From assembly GCA_018417955.1 (NCBI GenBank), contig JACTVC010000001.1, positions 3,720,001-3,784,000 on the forward strand: a stretch of DNA of 64,000 nucleotides, in the 5' to 3' direction. This stretch comes from Laccaria trichodermophora. Its lineage: Eukaryota; Basidiomycota; Agaricomycetes; Agaricales; Hydnangiaceae. Shown one piece after another: positions 10,103-23,400 of this stretch. Both the position numbers and the translations under genes were made by a program. The notes under the pieces were generated by a model, which saw nothing but the letters and a program-made list of their open reading frames with translations, was not told the origin of the DNA and made no database searches. The first letter of the stretch is position 1, and each line of letters starts with the position of its first letter.

Positions 10103-13100
10103 GATAAGACCTCTGGTTTCGGAGCCTGGACAGTTGCATTTCAGAAGGTTCACCGGACCTGGACCTGATGTACTCCATCGACACACCCTAAGTATACCAA
10201 AATCGGAAATGGTGCAGGCAATACTCATGACAGACAAAAGTGAATGCAGACACTAAATTTGTGCTGTATTTGAATATAGTGACAGTAAGCCCAAGGTCTT
10301 GGACAGAGAAATCAAGCATATTTCAGATGCTTTTGAGGGGTGATTTTTATCTTTTTTAAATCCCATCCTTCCCCCTTTTATGTCAAGATCTTGAGATGCA
10401 CCAAAATTGTATCTATCTATCTAAGTAGATTTTATCTCTCCATGAAAAATTACCAGGATACAGATGGGTTCTGGTGAAGTAATTCTTGATAACAAACCTA
10501 AGCCTTATGTTGCTTCTATCAGCTGTAATTGATGGTACTTTACAATTTTGAAATTTTATAATCTTGCTTTAATAAGCACAGAATCTCACTTTATCAAATT
10601 TTTTCAATGACATTATTGGAGCTCAATACATGGGACTTCAACTCACCAAGTTTCAGAGCTGTGGGAATCACAATCAATTTTGTCAGTCATGAGTACCATC
10701 ATATGCTTGCACAATTCTTGTGTTATAAGCCTGAATAATGATGTGCATAACTGTGCATTATATCATATACATGGTATTGTGCACAACCTTTGCACAATGC
10801 TTGCACATTACATATAGTAGGCAGTACAACAACCTAAACACAGTGTGTAAGGTGATTAAAGAAGATTGTTGATGTTCCAAGCAAGAAAACCCACCTTTGC
10901 ATTGAAATAATGATGCATGATGGTTGGGCACCCTTATCTAATGTGTAGAGGACACCTTGGGTTTGCTCCACCTTCTGGAGCTTGCAACCCTTTGAAGAGC
11001 CCATACATTTGCTATTTGTGCAGTATTTTACAGGAGGATACAAGCAGGCTGTTGGTCCACATCAGCATGTTATTGAAGAAAAGGATGTTTAGAATGGAAG
11101 CTCATTAAAGCTGAGGTTCCCACTGTGTAACTTAAACCTTCATCTACAAGCTTCTCCTGCTCAACATACTTAATCCCACACCTTGTCCTTCAAGTATGAC
11201 AACAGTTTTTCTGTTGACTTAAGATCAATCTCACATAATTGAGAAAGAAGAGTTGCCACTGATTCTGGCAAGAACAATGGAGCTTCACTAGCAGGCCAAT
11301 CTGAAGTTGGGCAAGAAGTATCTCATTTTTGAAGCAAGGTGCAAATTGAAGAAAACAGGATATCTTGAGCAGTAAATCATGATTCAAAACTTCAGAAAGA
11401 CTATCAACAAGTTCAACAAATTTATGGACTGCCATGATACTGTAAGTCTGTGACAAGTGGAAGTAATGTAATATATACAGCTGAGAATGAAAGAGAGCAT
11501 TGCTTACACTGTGGTAAATCATGAATGCAGTAGAGCACATGATGGATGATCAGTATGTGCCACATGTGGACATGTGGACATGTGGACATGTGGACAGTGT
11601 GGACAGTGTGGAGGGGAACCTACCTGATGACTCCAAGATCATTGTCTCTGCTCAAAAAGTCACAAATCTACTGACAACTCTAGTTTTATCTCTCAATTAA
11701 TTGTGATATTGTTGAGAAGTGTTCATGTTCATTAAGACCTGAGAAGTGCTATGGTTTGGTGAATTCTTCCTCCATCATACTGTCTCATAATTGAAAATAA
11801 GAGTTACATATATGATTTTATCCAACCATGAGACTATAATGCTCTGCATGCATCCTCACAAGGAGCACACAAGGATTGTGATGGCTTGTCACTGTGGAAA
11901 GCATTTGCACTCAGATGTGGTGCTTAGTCACTGATTTTGACATATCAGCACTCATGTGTGGTGTCCATATTTGGGTGCTTTTCTCAACACTTGAATGAAG
12001 TGTACACTTCATTTGAGTGCTTTCATCTATCTCAATCTCAGCCTCCATGCAAGATGCCCACCCAGACAAGGCCCACAAATTAAGTACAATAGAGCTTCCT
12101 TTGCTCTATTGGGGACCATTTCATGCTCATTTGACCCACATGGACATCATTTGGTGATAGAAGCTTGGACAGTTTTCATTATTGTCATGAAACTTCTTCA
12201 TTTGTGCATTTTCTCCTTCAACCTGGGCAAGAAAATTATGAGTATTGGCAGTTATGTAGCTAAAAGTGCAAAGAATATCTCTACCAAATTGAATCTAAGA
12301 TGGTGTGAGGGGGTGGTCCAAGCACATCATATCTTGAATTTTTCTGGAGTAAAGGTCAGACAAGACCAAAGCCATCAGAGGTTGCTAAACATTATCATCA
12401 TAAGGACAGTAAAGATGCTTTCACCCTACAGACCTGCACCTTCATACCAGTCATCCTAAATCAAATGAAATTGAGCCCAGATTGATCCTATATCTCCACA
12501 AGGCTAACATTAGTGTTGTCCAGTGGATATGAATGCTTTTATGTTTATTTTTATCCACATAGCACTGAAATCTCAACTTCACCATTTCCACAAATTTGGA
12601 TTCCACATCTAGTTGGATTATGGAACAGAGATACAATGAATACATTTTACAAGTGGTGTAGTGACACCCAAGATCTATACATCATTCTTAAGGAGAGGGC
12701 TTTGAATGGGGGAAGGGAAGTTATTGAGGGTGAGATGTTAGTATGAGGAATCCTCACTCGAGAACTTCAACTTGCTATGCATTCCAAACATATAGAGTGT
12801 AACCTAGACCTCCATGACATGGTCACGAGGAGGTATGGCTCAAGTGGAGGGTAACGATACTGCTAGGAACCTGGAAATGACTCTGAAACTGCAGAAAGAA
12901 GTGTATGTTAAAATGTTAGCTGACAATTCAGATCCTGGAAAATGGTACTCATGACATTGAAAAAACTCTCTCACTAACTCCCTCTGAGTCAGAGAACACT
13001 GTTTAGCAGCTGGCATGGGGGGGGATTGCAATGCAGAATTATATGGTCAGGCAATGTATCGAGCTGACATTCCCCTCATAATTCAGTGTGTATAAGCATG

Positions 13101-13639
13101 GTGGATCTGTAATAGAAACAACCTATGAGTACCACATGATTTGGAGACTTGGAATAGAGGATGGAGGGAGGTTGAAACTGCTCAAGATATGGGTTGCCTA
13201 ACTTTTGCAAGATAAATAGTGGACTTACCTTCCCAAACATCTGAGAGTGAATGTTTGACTAAGGCCAATTTTGTTATCCTTTTTCAGTGTTCATGGGTGT
13301 ATGCTATTTTCTAGTGCATAGCACCAGTAGATGGGCTATAAACATAAGGCACACAGGATACATGCTGGTGTTCTAGAGTTAGGTGTCTTGATAAACACAT
13401 GGCACCAATACACACCTTATTACCCAGACCATACTTGCCACCCCTTCTGAAGTGTTCATACACCCCAGTCTGCACCATCATTGTCATTGAGCCTGAGCAT
13501 ATCAAGGAATTGGACAATTCAATATGATGATCTTGCCATCCAACAAACTCCTGTGTAAGGAGAACTGATGAGGCTGATATGCCATCTGCCAGTGGATAGA
13601 TGACAGTTGAAATCAGGCAGCAAGGGTCATGACAGTCGG
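10103..13639. other. AT-rich stretch without recognised genes
   Basis: No reading frame here shows a recognisable family or coherent exons; the longest plus frame (11995-12459) is featureless. The base composition and the neighbouring TIR elements suggest old transposon-derived sequence. A short ACATGTGG microsatellite lies at about 11566-11612. Confidence 0.5.
11566..11612. repeat. ACATGTGG / ACAGTGTGG microsatellite
   Basis: Direct tandem copies of GGACATGT (about four) are followed by two copies of GGACAGTGT. Confidence 0.8.
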
Positions 13640-13644
13640 TGAGC

Positions 13645-16600
13645 AGAACAAGCTAAGGCCTGCTCAATTCTAGGCAAGTCAGTTCAGTTCAGATCAATAC
13701 AATGTCTTCCCAATTAAGATGAGTGATTTTCAGAGTCCACTCAGGTCCAGGGGCCAGTCATTGTCCCCTTTTGGATGGCCCCTCCTGGTGCAGTTGATGA
13801 TCTTATCTGCAATGGCTCTGGTGTCATGTCTGGGGCATTAACCCCATTTTTCAAAAATTACATATATGGTAACTATGTGTAAATATTATATAGGGCTGTA
13901 TAGTGTAGTGGATTATTGTGCTTCCTTGATCCCCTTATGGCCATACCAAGTTCAATTCCAGTGTTTGACATTTCTTTTTTTTTTCACAGAGATAATTGAA
14001 TCACAAATATGTATCTTGTTAGAAACTTGACAGATTGCTATGAAAATTTGTGAAATATATCCTCTCCCTATCTACCATTTAAAAATGGGGCAGGCACCCA
14101 TCTGTGGCCACAACTATGAGGAAATATATTGGATAAAAGCCAAGAAAAAAACCACATGCATTTTACACATGAACCACAAGACAGGAAATTAGGCCAAGAG
14201 CTCAATGGGTTGTAGACTTTGTTGTAGGTCATACCCAATAGGTTACAGAGGAAATCTACATTACTCATGGTTTCACCCTCATAGTAAGTGAAATGAAGAC
14301 TGAAATTATGTAAATATTTCACTGATGAACACAAGAGTCTCAAACATACTTACTGTCTTCCATAAGAGAATGGAGATGGCCAGACAAAAGGGGACAATGG
14401 CCAGCCCCTGGACCTGAGCGGACTCTGAAAATCACTCATCTTAATTGGGAAGATGTCATATTGATCTGTATGGAAACAGTCTTCCACCAACTTCAGTTTT
14501 CATAAGCTGATGGTCAATTTGTGGGTGGTGACCCCAGAAACCCAAGGTCCAAATCAATACAGCCAAATATGGACCCTGAAAATGCCACTATTGAAACTAG
14601 CCAAGTTTGTTCAACAGAAAATTTCACCAAGTCCAACAGCTAGACCACAAAGGTAAGTATATTTATCTTATCTCAAAGCTGAAAACTCAAAAGTGAGTGT
14701 TTTCAAAGGGAAACTCTGAAATGGCAAATTGAGATTCAAATGTAAGTTCACGAATACTCAGACAATGATAAAAATTGAATATGTGTCAAAGCTTTATGAT
14801 GAACTAGGCAATTATAGTTGAATTACAGCATAGTTCATGATGTGGTGAAAGCAGGGAAATGTTTTCAAGCACACGCAAATGATGTTCAAATGTGGTAAGT
14901 GATTGTTGATCACCTAGCACTTGATCTTACAGACTCTTGGGGCTCAATTGGCAGAGAATAATTGACATCCCCAATGCATTAAGTGAACATTGATACACCA
15001 TGGCAAGCTATGGAAAAGTGGATCAGAGGTGCTGAGAACCAAATACTACTAACAAAGGTGTGCTGAACCCATTTATATTTACACACATAGCCGTTCCATC
15101 CCACACCATCCACAGAAGATAAATTAACAGTCTCAGGAGGACTATGTCATGCCCAGATGATGATTACTGGAAGTCCATAGCATTCAGAGGGCAGCAACCT
15201 AGATAATGCTAAACAAAAGTTCTTTGTGTTCAGACCAATGCCAGTATTCAACATCTGGCACAGTGGGGGACTCTCATAGCAAGATGTTCTGAAAGTTGGA
15301 AGGGTGACATGGTGGAGTCAACAAGGCATAAGGGGAACAAGGAGGAGTGAAACTATGGCAGTGAGTTGGTATTTAACTTCTTTAACCATAGTAGACACTA
15401 ACATACCTTTGTATAATTGACATACCCCCATTTAGCAGATGGCAGTACATAGTCAACATCAAAACAGATTTCTACTAGGTCAAGAACAGTGCTGTGGATG
15501 AGGTAAACATATGCAGTGGTTAACAATAACAACAGGTTTCAGTAAGTAAATATCATTGTCACATAGCCTAGTATAAATAACTTATATGTTCAATAATGGT
15601 TCAGCATCATGGTGCTTCACACTGGCCCTCTGACCCATTCTCCAGTCAAGAAAGGGCAGCTCAGTCATTTTGCAATGGAGGGTCTACAGGCTGGTGGCCA
15701 CTTGCCACATGGCTAAAACTGTGTATAAACCTTCATGCAGGTGCTTGAGGTGCTGTGCACCTCTCATGACAGCCAAGGATGGTGATGAGCAACAGCCTGC
15801 ATATAAACAATCTCACATAGCAGTAAATGGTTGATGATGAAGGATTGCATAGAGCAGAGTGATCCACTCATCATAGGAAAAAAACCTCAGAAAAAGTCAT
15901 TGAGAAAAGGTGAGTGTCAGTACAGATATTCAAATAGAAATAAATGCGAGCAAGGGCTAACATTGTTGAAAATTAGAGCTTTCTCTTGCAACAACCTGAG
16001 ATGATGACAGGCCACAACCCAGATATACATGGCTCCATGAGGGAATGGGTAGGTTGGCTATGGGGCATTGCTTAGAGCAGCAAAGTAGTCCACTTGCCAC
16101 AAGGCCAAAACATCAGGAAAAAATTGCTCAAGTCTTCAAAAGAAGTGAGGCCAGTGATACATATACTCAAAGTTCAAGAATACTCATTCACACTTGCAGA
16201 AACAAGGACGCGACTCATTGAACTGCTTGTCTTTCACATTTTTACTACTATTTGGCAGCCATAATCATGCACATTTGTCACACTAGGTTATAGTGAGTAC
16301 TTATTCATGTGTCATGTCCCCAAATTAATAGTGAGAGGGTGGTGCCTTGATTTGGAATGGGGAGCAACATTTCTTCCACTCCTAGTCACTGATACCTTAC
16401 AGAAATAATCTATACAATGTAATATGATCTATATACAATATATGGTGATCATAAAATGCTCTGGGCCTCCCCATCACATTAAAGCTAGGTATTGTTTTGT
16501 AAGAAAACTATACTCAGGGTCCAAAATTTTGACATATTGATGTGGGTGCATGGAGTTTCTGGGGTCACTGCTTACAAATTGGATCAAAGCTTATGAAAAT

Positions 16601-16690
16601 AAAGCTGGCAGAAGACTGTTTCCATAGATCTGAACTGATCTAACCTGCCTAGAATTGAGCAGGCCTCTAAGAACAAGCATCAAAAATGCA
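13645..16690. mobile_element. Non-autonomous TIR element with an internal palindrome
   Basis: The left border region AGGCCTGCTCAATTCTAGGC (about 13655) recurs inverted near 16650 (CCTAGAATTGAGCAGGCCTC), each followed inward by GTTCAGATC. Further inverted similarity joins 13690-13790 to 14380-14475, the core being CTTCCCAATTAAGATGAGTG. The block 14475-14560 resembles the inverse of 16545-16610 around GGGGTCACTG. No transposase is visible. The ends are approximate because no target-site duplication was resolved. Confidence 0.55.
13893..13985 (+). other. tRNA-like sequence, possible SINE head
   Basis: GGCTGTATAGTGTAGTGGAT resembles a tRNA 5' half with an A box. AGTTCAATTCC about 50 bp on matches the B box (GGTTCRANYCC) at most positions, and a T10 run (Pol III terminator type) follows at about 13975. 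The stems do not pair well, so it is not a working tRNA gene. Confidence 0.35.
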
Positions 16691-16769
16691 GAATATTGTG
16701 ATCTGATAGTGATCATGATTTGATGCAGGAGTATAAATAGCCATCAGCACTCTGGAAGACCCCCTCAGA

Positions 16770-19335
16770 GGCAGGACCCCTGAAAACCCTGCTAAATGAT
16801 AGATACTAAAATTGCCAGTTTCCAGATTCTTGTCTGTACCAATTTTGGTGAAGTCTGTCTGGATTTATCTAGCCTAGACCAAAATTTTGAAAAGTTGTCC
16901 AAACTGCATATCTAGCCCAATTCAGGGCCAATTTTTTTTGTGCAGCACAAGGTTCAAACTGCAGACTACACAGCTTTGGAGCCATGTCTGGAACAAAATA
17001 ACACCTAATCGGGCATTATTTAACACCCATTTGGGAACAATCAAAATTTAACACCCAATTGGGATTGCCATCAAAGTTACAGCTGATTCTGAAAAGGTTG
17101 TCACTACACAATTTTTCACAATGCATCAGCAATATAATATATGAGTGATATATTAGCTGAGTAATCAGGTCCATGCCAGGGTTAGCCCGATCTGTAAGTA
17201 TCCCAGGTGTTTATCTGTATTGATTACTGTCTGTTATCTGTCCCCTTTCCTCAACCATTTTTATCCTAGATTTCCTTGCATTCCTCCCCAGAGTCCTTCT
17301 CCTGCGAATAACCATGCACCACCACCACCTTTTTGTTTTTCGCCAACTCAAGGTGATGATGTGGGGTTTGTGGAGCCTAGGTGATCTGGAAGTCCAAGGT
17401 TTTGGTGCATCACATTCTTCTCCCCACCCATTATAGTGCTTAAAGATTCCCAAACCACCCAATTGCAGCCCACTACTTTTGGCAAAGACACTGTTCCTTC
17501 GACACCATCCTTCCCCAGATGCCCATTATCTGAAGCACCGATTACTTTTGACACACCTGTCGTTCGGTCACACACACGCACTCAGATACCCATCATTCTT
17601 TCCTCTTGGAAACATATACCAATCCAAACAGCACCAATTGGCCTTCCCCCTGACCAACACCTCAACCAAAGCAGGCTCAAACTACAGCAACACGTTCCAT
17701 TGTGGCGCCAACAATGCAAACATCAACTCCTCTCCCTCCTCTCCCTTCTCAACCTCTTGCTCCAGTCAAGGCCAACACCACTGAAACCTCGCCTGCCCAG
17801 TGTGAGATTATGGGTTTTTTGCCAACTCAAAAGCCTGCCAGCACTGGTCGCGCTAAGAAGTCTGCGGACAAGGTGGACCTCCATGGTATCGGCCCTGGGA
17901 TGACTGATGTTGGGATGGAGTGGGAGGCTTTTCTGGAGGTTATTGCTGAAATTCTTGAGAAAGAACCAGCTTTTCTTTTCATCAACAGCATGGAGTGGCA
18001 CTGGATCAAGCCTGCTAACTCTATGTTCTTATCATTGTGTTCCTGTTTAGCCAACATTTCAATGATGAAGAAGTTCAAACGTTCAAGGCTCTCACAAAAA
18101 ACTGTTTCTGGTAGTTACATAGTCATCAGTATGGATGAGCCAGTCAAGAAGCCAGTCAATCGCATCTCTCATTAGATTATGTAGTTGTCGATCTGAAATC
18201 ACTGATTTAGCCCTTTCCCTGATTACTCAGCTAATATATCACTCATATATTATATTGCTGATGCATTGCAAAAAATTGCATAGTGACAACCTTTTTGGAA
18301 TCAGCTGTAACACCCAAACAGGCAGGCAGCCTTGGACACACATGACCTTTTCACTCATCCACAGTATGTGCCACAGGCTGAGAAAAAAATTGGATGTGTT
18401 CTATGTTTACTTCTACTCATGTGGTCAGTAAAATTTGGTAGGCAAAATGTCTGAAATTACTGTAATGTAGTTAACACTCATTTTGGAACCTGAGAAATAT
18501 TAACACCCAAATAGGCAAGTCACTTTTTCTCTTTGCTTTTCTTGTTGTGCTATGCGCTGCAGGCCAGAAAAATATTCAAGTACCTCAATCTACATGTTAT
18601 AAATTGCAGGATACACTAATTGGAACCCAGAATGCATTTCTGAGCCATAGGAAAGAAAATTGTGGTTTTTTGAGCATACAAATCAGTCCTGCTGGTCATT
18701 AAAATATGTTCAATGTTAATAGAATGCTTCAGAGTATGTGGAAGCACTCTATATGGACTTCTCCCTCTTAATGGCATGTTTGCCATACCACAGGCAACAG
18801 AAAAAACGAATTAATAGGTAAAAATAAAGTGTTACACCCCATAGAATGCTGATACATGAGCTACAGATATGTTGTTTAGATATCCCAACATGGTCTTGAC
18901 CTCAGCCTCAAAAAAGATTGTGCTTATATCAAGATCTGGGCTGTGTTACAGTAGATATATCCAAAATTGAAAATAAATCTGTCAAAGTCAAACAACTCTT
19001 CCTCTTGATCTGCAATCTTACATATGTAGTCAGTGTAAAGTACCCCACTTCTTGGATGGACATTTTTTGAAAAATTTGAAAAACTGTTGACTGTTCCAGA
19101 CATGACACCAGAGCCGACCACACGACAGGCTTCGTAAAGTACATATTTCTTTCCGTTGCGCTACATGACCATGCTTGTCCAATTAGTATCTAACCACTAA
19201 TTCTAAAACAGCAAACCTGTCCGGATTCTGTTTCTAGCATTTTGCTGATTTTTTTGCACCTCATTTTGAAAATTTCTGTCCAGATCTGTATCTACCATTT
19301 AGCAGGATTTTCGGGGGTCCTTCGGAGGCCAATTC
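16770..19335. mobile_element. TIR element with a second element nested inside
   Basis: GGACCCCTGAAAACCCTGCT followed by AAATGATAGATAC at about 16775 is matched inverted at about 19290-19325 (TATCTACCATTTAGCAGGAT then TTTCGGGGGTCC). Inside, another inverted pair joins 17080-17165 (CAGCTGATTCTGAAAAGG to TATTAGCTGAGTAATCAGG) with 18215-18310. TAACACCCA words flank both inner arms, suggesting a nested element of about 1.3-1.5 kb. The inner part carries gene-like sequence (17436-18175). Ends are approximate. Confidence 0.55.
17436..18175 (+). pseudogene. Degenerate gene-like segment inside the nested TIR element
   Basis: A Pro/Thr/Ser-rich part (APTMQTSTPLPPLPSQPLAP) is followed by a more structured stretch: SADKVDLHGIGPGMTDVGME, WEAFLEVIAEILEKEPAFLF and IKPANSMF, then a basic segment and SGSYIVISMDEPVKKPVN. 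The pattern WEAFLEVIAEIL...WHWIKPANS is reminiscent of a small domain found in transposon-associated basidiomycete proteins, but I cannot name it. Upstream frames are broken. It may be a remnant of the element's own gene or a captured host fragment. Confidence 0.35.
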
Positions 19336-19499
19336 TCCCCAGACAAAGAGGTGGCCTCTGAGGGCCCAGAAGCATGCTGCACGTCAAGGTGCTAGGCCTG
19401 AGGTGTTACATATATCTACAAAACACTACCAACTACCTGAGTTACTGGGTGCTATTCTACGCTTCTCAAAACTATAAAGTGTTACATACAGGGTACTTA

Positions 19500-21689
19500 T
19501 CAGAGAAGCCCAAGCTTCTTCATCCGCTTCTCTACCAAAGCAAAATAGTCGTTCACACCGCTGCTGAGTGCCTTCAACCTTCCTGAAGCAACGGCATAGA
19601 CCGTACCTGTCTTTCCGGGCCCGCCGTCATCGCTCTCGTCACTCCCTTCATCCTCCTTGCCGTCTGAGTCATCCGACGGTGGTAAAATAGGCGCCCCTTC
19701 AATGACGCAACGGGTGAAATATCGATCGTGACTGACGAGTAAAACAGCGCCAGTATAGTGGCGAAGTGCGCGAATGAACGCAACAATAGTGTCCTGGTCC
19801 AAGTGAGTCGTCGCTTCATCAAGTACAAGCAAGTCGGGGGCAGGGTAGATAACCAACGCAAGGGCCAAGCGAACCTGTACGCAAATGGTTAGCGCCAGTA
19901 GCGTCCTGTGATTCAAACCGCTAAGACTCGCACTTTTTGCCCCCCCGAAAGTGTATCAATTGGGTTGGTAGTGGTGTGTCCCCGTAGGCCAAATGAACCA
20001 AGAAATCTTCGTCCAGTTTGTTCGTCGATTTCGAGGGAATGCTTTTCTTTCAACTGCGCCTGAAAGTGTTGAAACGCAGAGACACGTGCTACTTCGGGAG
20101 GTGACAATATCTCGACGGAGTGCTGGTCAAAGTATCCAAGTCGAAGCCGAGGGTGGTGTTCAACGGTCCCTTTCTGGGGACAAAGAACCTTGATCAGGAG
20201 TTTGACTAATGTTGATCAGGAGTTTGACTAATGTTGATTTACCCTCTCCGTTTTGACCAACTAACCCAACCCGCGCACCAGGGTGGACGACGAGATTGAC
20301 ATTGTCCAAAACCTTTTTAGTCGAACCGGGGTAAGCAAATGTGACATCGCTGGCAGATATAAGAGCTCCAGGGAAACGCATTGGCTCGGGATTAGGGAAC
20401 GAGAGCTTGATAGGCTTGTCTAACTCGTCGATTTCGAGTTCGGCGCGATTGGTAAGGTGATATCCCACCATATCGCGATTGAGCTTGAAGCTAACGAAAG
20501 ATGTCAGTATAATGAATACTTGGGATATTTGCCTGAACTTACCGCGTACCCTTATCGCTCCTCTCCATACCCCATCGTTCATCTAATTTTTTCTTCCTCG
20601 ACTTCACCATCCTCGCTTGGTTCTCGTCTCCGGTCTTTTTGGCACTCTTCGCACCCGCTTCGATCAATTTCTCGATGGCGCTCCTCTTCTTGTCCAAGGC
20701 TTCCTTCATGCGAGTTTTGCCTTTACGATCCGAGCGAGCATGACGCTCCGACTCTGTCAAATTGCCGTCGAAATACATCAGGGTCTTCTTGCGAAGGATG
20801 ATGGTTTCATCCACTATGGCGTCGAGAAACTCGCGATCATGGGCGACGATGAGAAGAGTAGAGGTAAAATCGTTGAGATATTTCTGGAGCCATATCACCG
20901 ACGTGATATCCAAGTAGTTGGTAGGCTCGTCTAATATCAACTACATGGGATGCTACTGTCAGTGGATATTTTCGAAACGTCAACGAAGACGCTTACCACA
21001 TCAGGTTGTTGAACAAGAGCCCCAGCTAGGGAGCATCGAGAACGCCAGCCACCACTCAGTGTCTTGAATTTGGCATCGAGTTGAGCCTGTTTAAATCCAA
21101 GACCGAGCAGAACCGACCGAGCTCGGGCTTCCATGGAATGTGCGTCCAGCTTTGAAAGATTGAACAATGAACAATGATAAAAGTGCCACGTCGCAAAATA
21201 GCTCACAGCGTCAAGGGTACCTTCCACCTCTGAAAGTAATTCAGTTGCCTCGAGCGATATCTTCGTTTCGTCGCTTTCCTGATCGAGCTCCGAGAGCCTT
21301 ACAAGGGTGAGCATCAGCTGAAAAATTAGATGCAAGTTAGTTGGGTCGCTAACTTCTTTTCCCATTCCACCACGCTGGCTTCTGCCTTCAAGAGTTCCTT
21401 TCGAGCTTCAGAGCCTCGAGTTCCACTTCGTCGCTGTGCAATCTTCCTAGCGTCTTCGGCCGCCTCTTTGGCTCTGGCTAAGCGAATGGATAGAATGGCT
21501 TTGGCCAGTGCATCGTTGGAGGGTGATTCATGTGCTTTCAGCAAAACTACGCAGACGAGGGGGGGTGAGACATGTCCAATGTGGTTCGTGGAGTCAAACC
21601 TTGTTGCTCGCTCACGGCCTTCTCGCGACGTTGGTCGCTTTTGACCACTCGTTGGGTGACTGTAAGTTCCGAGGTGGGTTTTGTTCCCT
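19500..21689 (-). pseudogene. ABCF-type ATPase, 3' part (rest of ABC1, linker, ABC2), broken
   Basis: This is the downstream half of a two-ABC-domain ATPase without membrane segments (ABCF/EF3-like class, usually ribosome-associated). Exons in order: a charged helical linker ending in VVEWEKK; the ABC1 signature LSGGWRSRCSLAGALVQQP; Walker B LILDEPTNYLD; the inter-domain basic region with RMKEALDKKRSAIEKLIEAG; ABC2 Walker A GQNGEGKST; signature LSGGQK joined across an intron to VRLALALVIY; Walker B LLVLDEATTHLD; the H-loop LLVSHDRYFTR; an acidic insert and the C-terminus KKLGLL. Introns are 45-60 nt with standard ends. Two lesions stand out: the Plavaka element separates it from its 5' half at 21689, and a 22-bp tandem duplication just after ABC2 Walker A shifts the frame. 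Apart from these the sequence is well preserved, so loss of function appears recent. Confidence 0.85.
20191..20234. repeat. 22-bp tandem duplication causing a frameshift in the ABCF gene
   Basis: TGATCAGGAGTTTGACTAAT plus GT occurs at 20191-20212 and again, identically, at 20213-20234. With one copy removed, the minus-strand frame runs from GEGKSTLVKLLIKVLCPQKG straight into the downstream exon. With two copies it shifts and meets a stop about 16 codons later. Confidence 0.9.
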
Positions 21690-22230
21690 CATCAGCAAAA
21701 GTTCGGGTTCCACGTAAGGCCATAGATGGCCATGAGAGGCGCCAATAGGCCATGAGAGGTTAGCCCTCCTTCTATGGCCAAGGTTGGAACCTCGGCTTAC
21801 ATCCCAGGTGATAGGCCTTGCATGGTACCAGTTCCTTGCATGGCCGTGCGAGATCCTGACACCATGCAAGGCCATACTAGGCTATACTAGCTGAGCCTTT
21901 TCATACAACCTTAGGCTAGATCTCAGCTTGTTATGCTAGATTCCGGCCACTTCAGATGAAATGCGAACGAAATAAATCATAATATTCTTGTGGTATCTAA
22001 TACAACATCTGAAAATAACAACGGAATGCAGCAGACAGCGAGCAAAGGCACAAAGTTGATATGCGACAGGAAGGATGGATAATGATAAAAAACAAAGTGA
22101 ACGCACATGAATGAAAACACTGCAAAATAATGTGAGCAAGTCAGTAACACGCATAAGAAAAAAACCGGCAGTCTAAAAAATTAATCAATAAAGTCAGCGT
22201 CGAGTCGAAGAGAAGATGAGGAGCAGACCT

Positions 22231-22392
22231 TTAATCACTCGTAACAACAGTCCTGGCCTTTTTCGATCTCATTCCACTCGTAGGGGATGTTGACAGTCTC
22301 TTCCGCTTTGATGACAGACGCACGCGTGGTGAACGGTCATCATTGTTGTCTGGACTTGACCTGCGATGAGGTCGCCTCCCTTCGGGCACGCT
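22231..22392 (-). pseudogene. DUF6698 protein gene, 3' end beyond the foldback insertion
   Basis: The frame (V)PEGRRPHRRSSPDNNDDR to KKARTVVTSD and stop continues the last exon that breaks off at 26308. The same residues are contiguous in the copy at 2313-2583. Confidence 0.8.
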
Positions 22393-22769
22393 CACCAGTG
22401 GGAACCAATATTTATGATAAAACAATGGCAATGCCAATGGTCATCTCAAACAAACTGTCACAAAGTTTATGAGAGGCATCTCATTAGGATGTCCTATCTA
22501 TTTCATTCATATAATTGTCAGAACCTTTCATAAACTATGGGGAAGTTTTGAGATATATTTCATAAGTCTTCCTGCTGATTTCATTGTCAATTTCATAACC
22601 CTTCCATGGCAACTTCATTGCACTTTCATTAAAACCTAAGGCTCTTTCATTATTAGTGTATGGGTTATTTCATTATTGATCTCATTGGCAATTTCATTTA
22701 GATACCCAACACTTTCATTGGATATTTCATTAATATCTCATGTGATTTCATTGCGCTTTTCATAACTAA

Positions 22770-23400
22770 TGCCCTGCGCTTTCAATAGATATTTCATTAG
22801 AAATGTTGGGGCCTCTCATTGTGATATTTCATTAATAATTCAGGTGATTTCATGTGCTTTTCATAACTATTGCCCTGCGCTTTCAATAGATATTTCATTA
22901 GAAATGTTGGGGCCTCTCATTGCGATTTTTCATTAATAATTCAGGTGATTTTATTGTGCTTTTCATAACTAATGCCCTGCGCTTTCAATAGATATTTCAT
23001 TAGAAATGTTGGGGCCTCTCATTGCGATTTTTCATTAATAATTCAGGCAATTTCATTGCACTTTTCATAACTAATGCCCGCGCTTTCAGTAGATATTTCA
23101 TTAGAAATGTTGGGCACTCTCATTGTGATTTTTCATTACTATTTCAGGCAATTTCATTGCTTTTCATAACTATTGTCCTGTGCTTTCAATAGATATTTCA
23201 TTAGAAATGTTGGGGCCTTTCATTGCGATTTTTCATTAATAATTCAGGTGATTTCATTGCACTTTTCATAATTAATGCCCTGCACTTTCAATAGATATTT
23301 CATTAGAAACATTGGGACCTCTCATTGCTATATTTCATTAATAATTCAGGCAATTTCATTGCACTTTTCATAACTAATGCCCTGCACTTTCAATAGATAT
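22770..23400. repeat. Left-arm tandem array, about 102-bp unit
   Basis: About six units contain CTTTCAATAGATATTTCATT, AGAAATGTTGGGGCCTCTCA and TTCATTAATAATTCAGG. The inverted counterpart lies at 25310-25960. Confidence 0.9.

Noticed and set aside
11995..12459. 154-residue open frame in the AT-rich stretch
   Set aside because: No recognisable motif, unusual composition, no supporting exon structure; treated as chance.
21612..21690. Suspected frameshift in the ABCF gene just after the Plavaka insertion
   Set aside because: Using the 2-bp duplication to set the junction gives a continuous frame (GEDEGTKPTSELTVTQ); no frameshift is needed.
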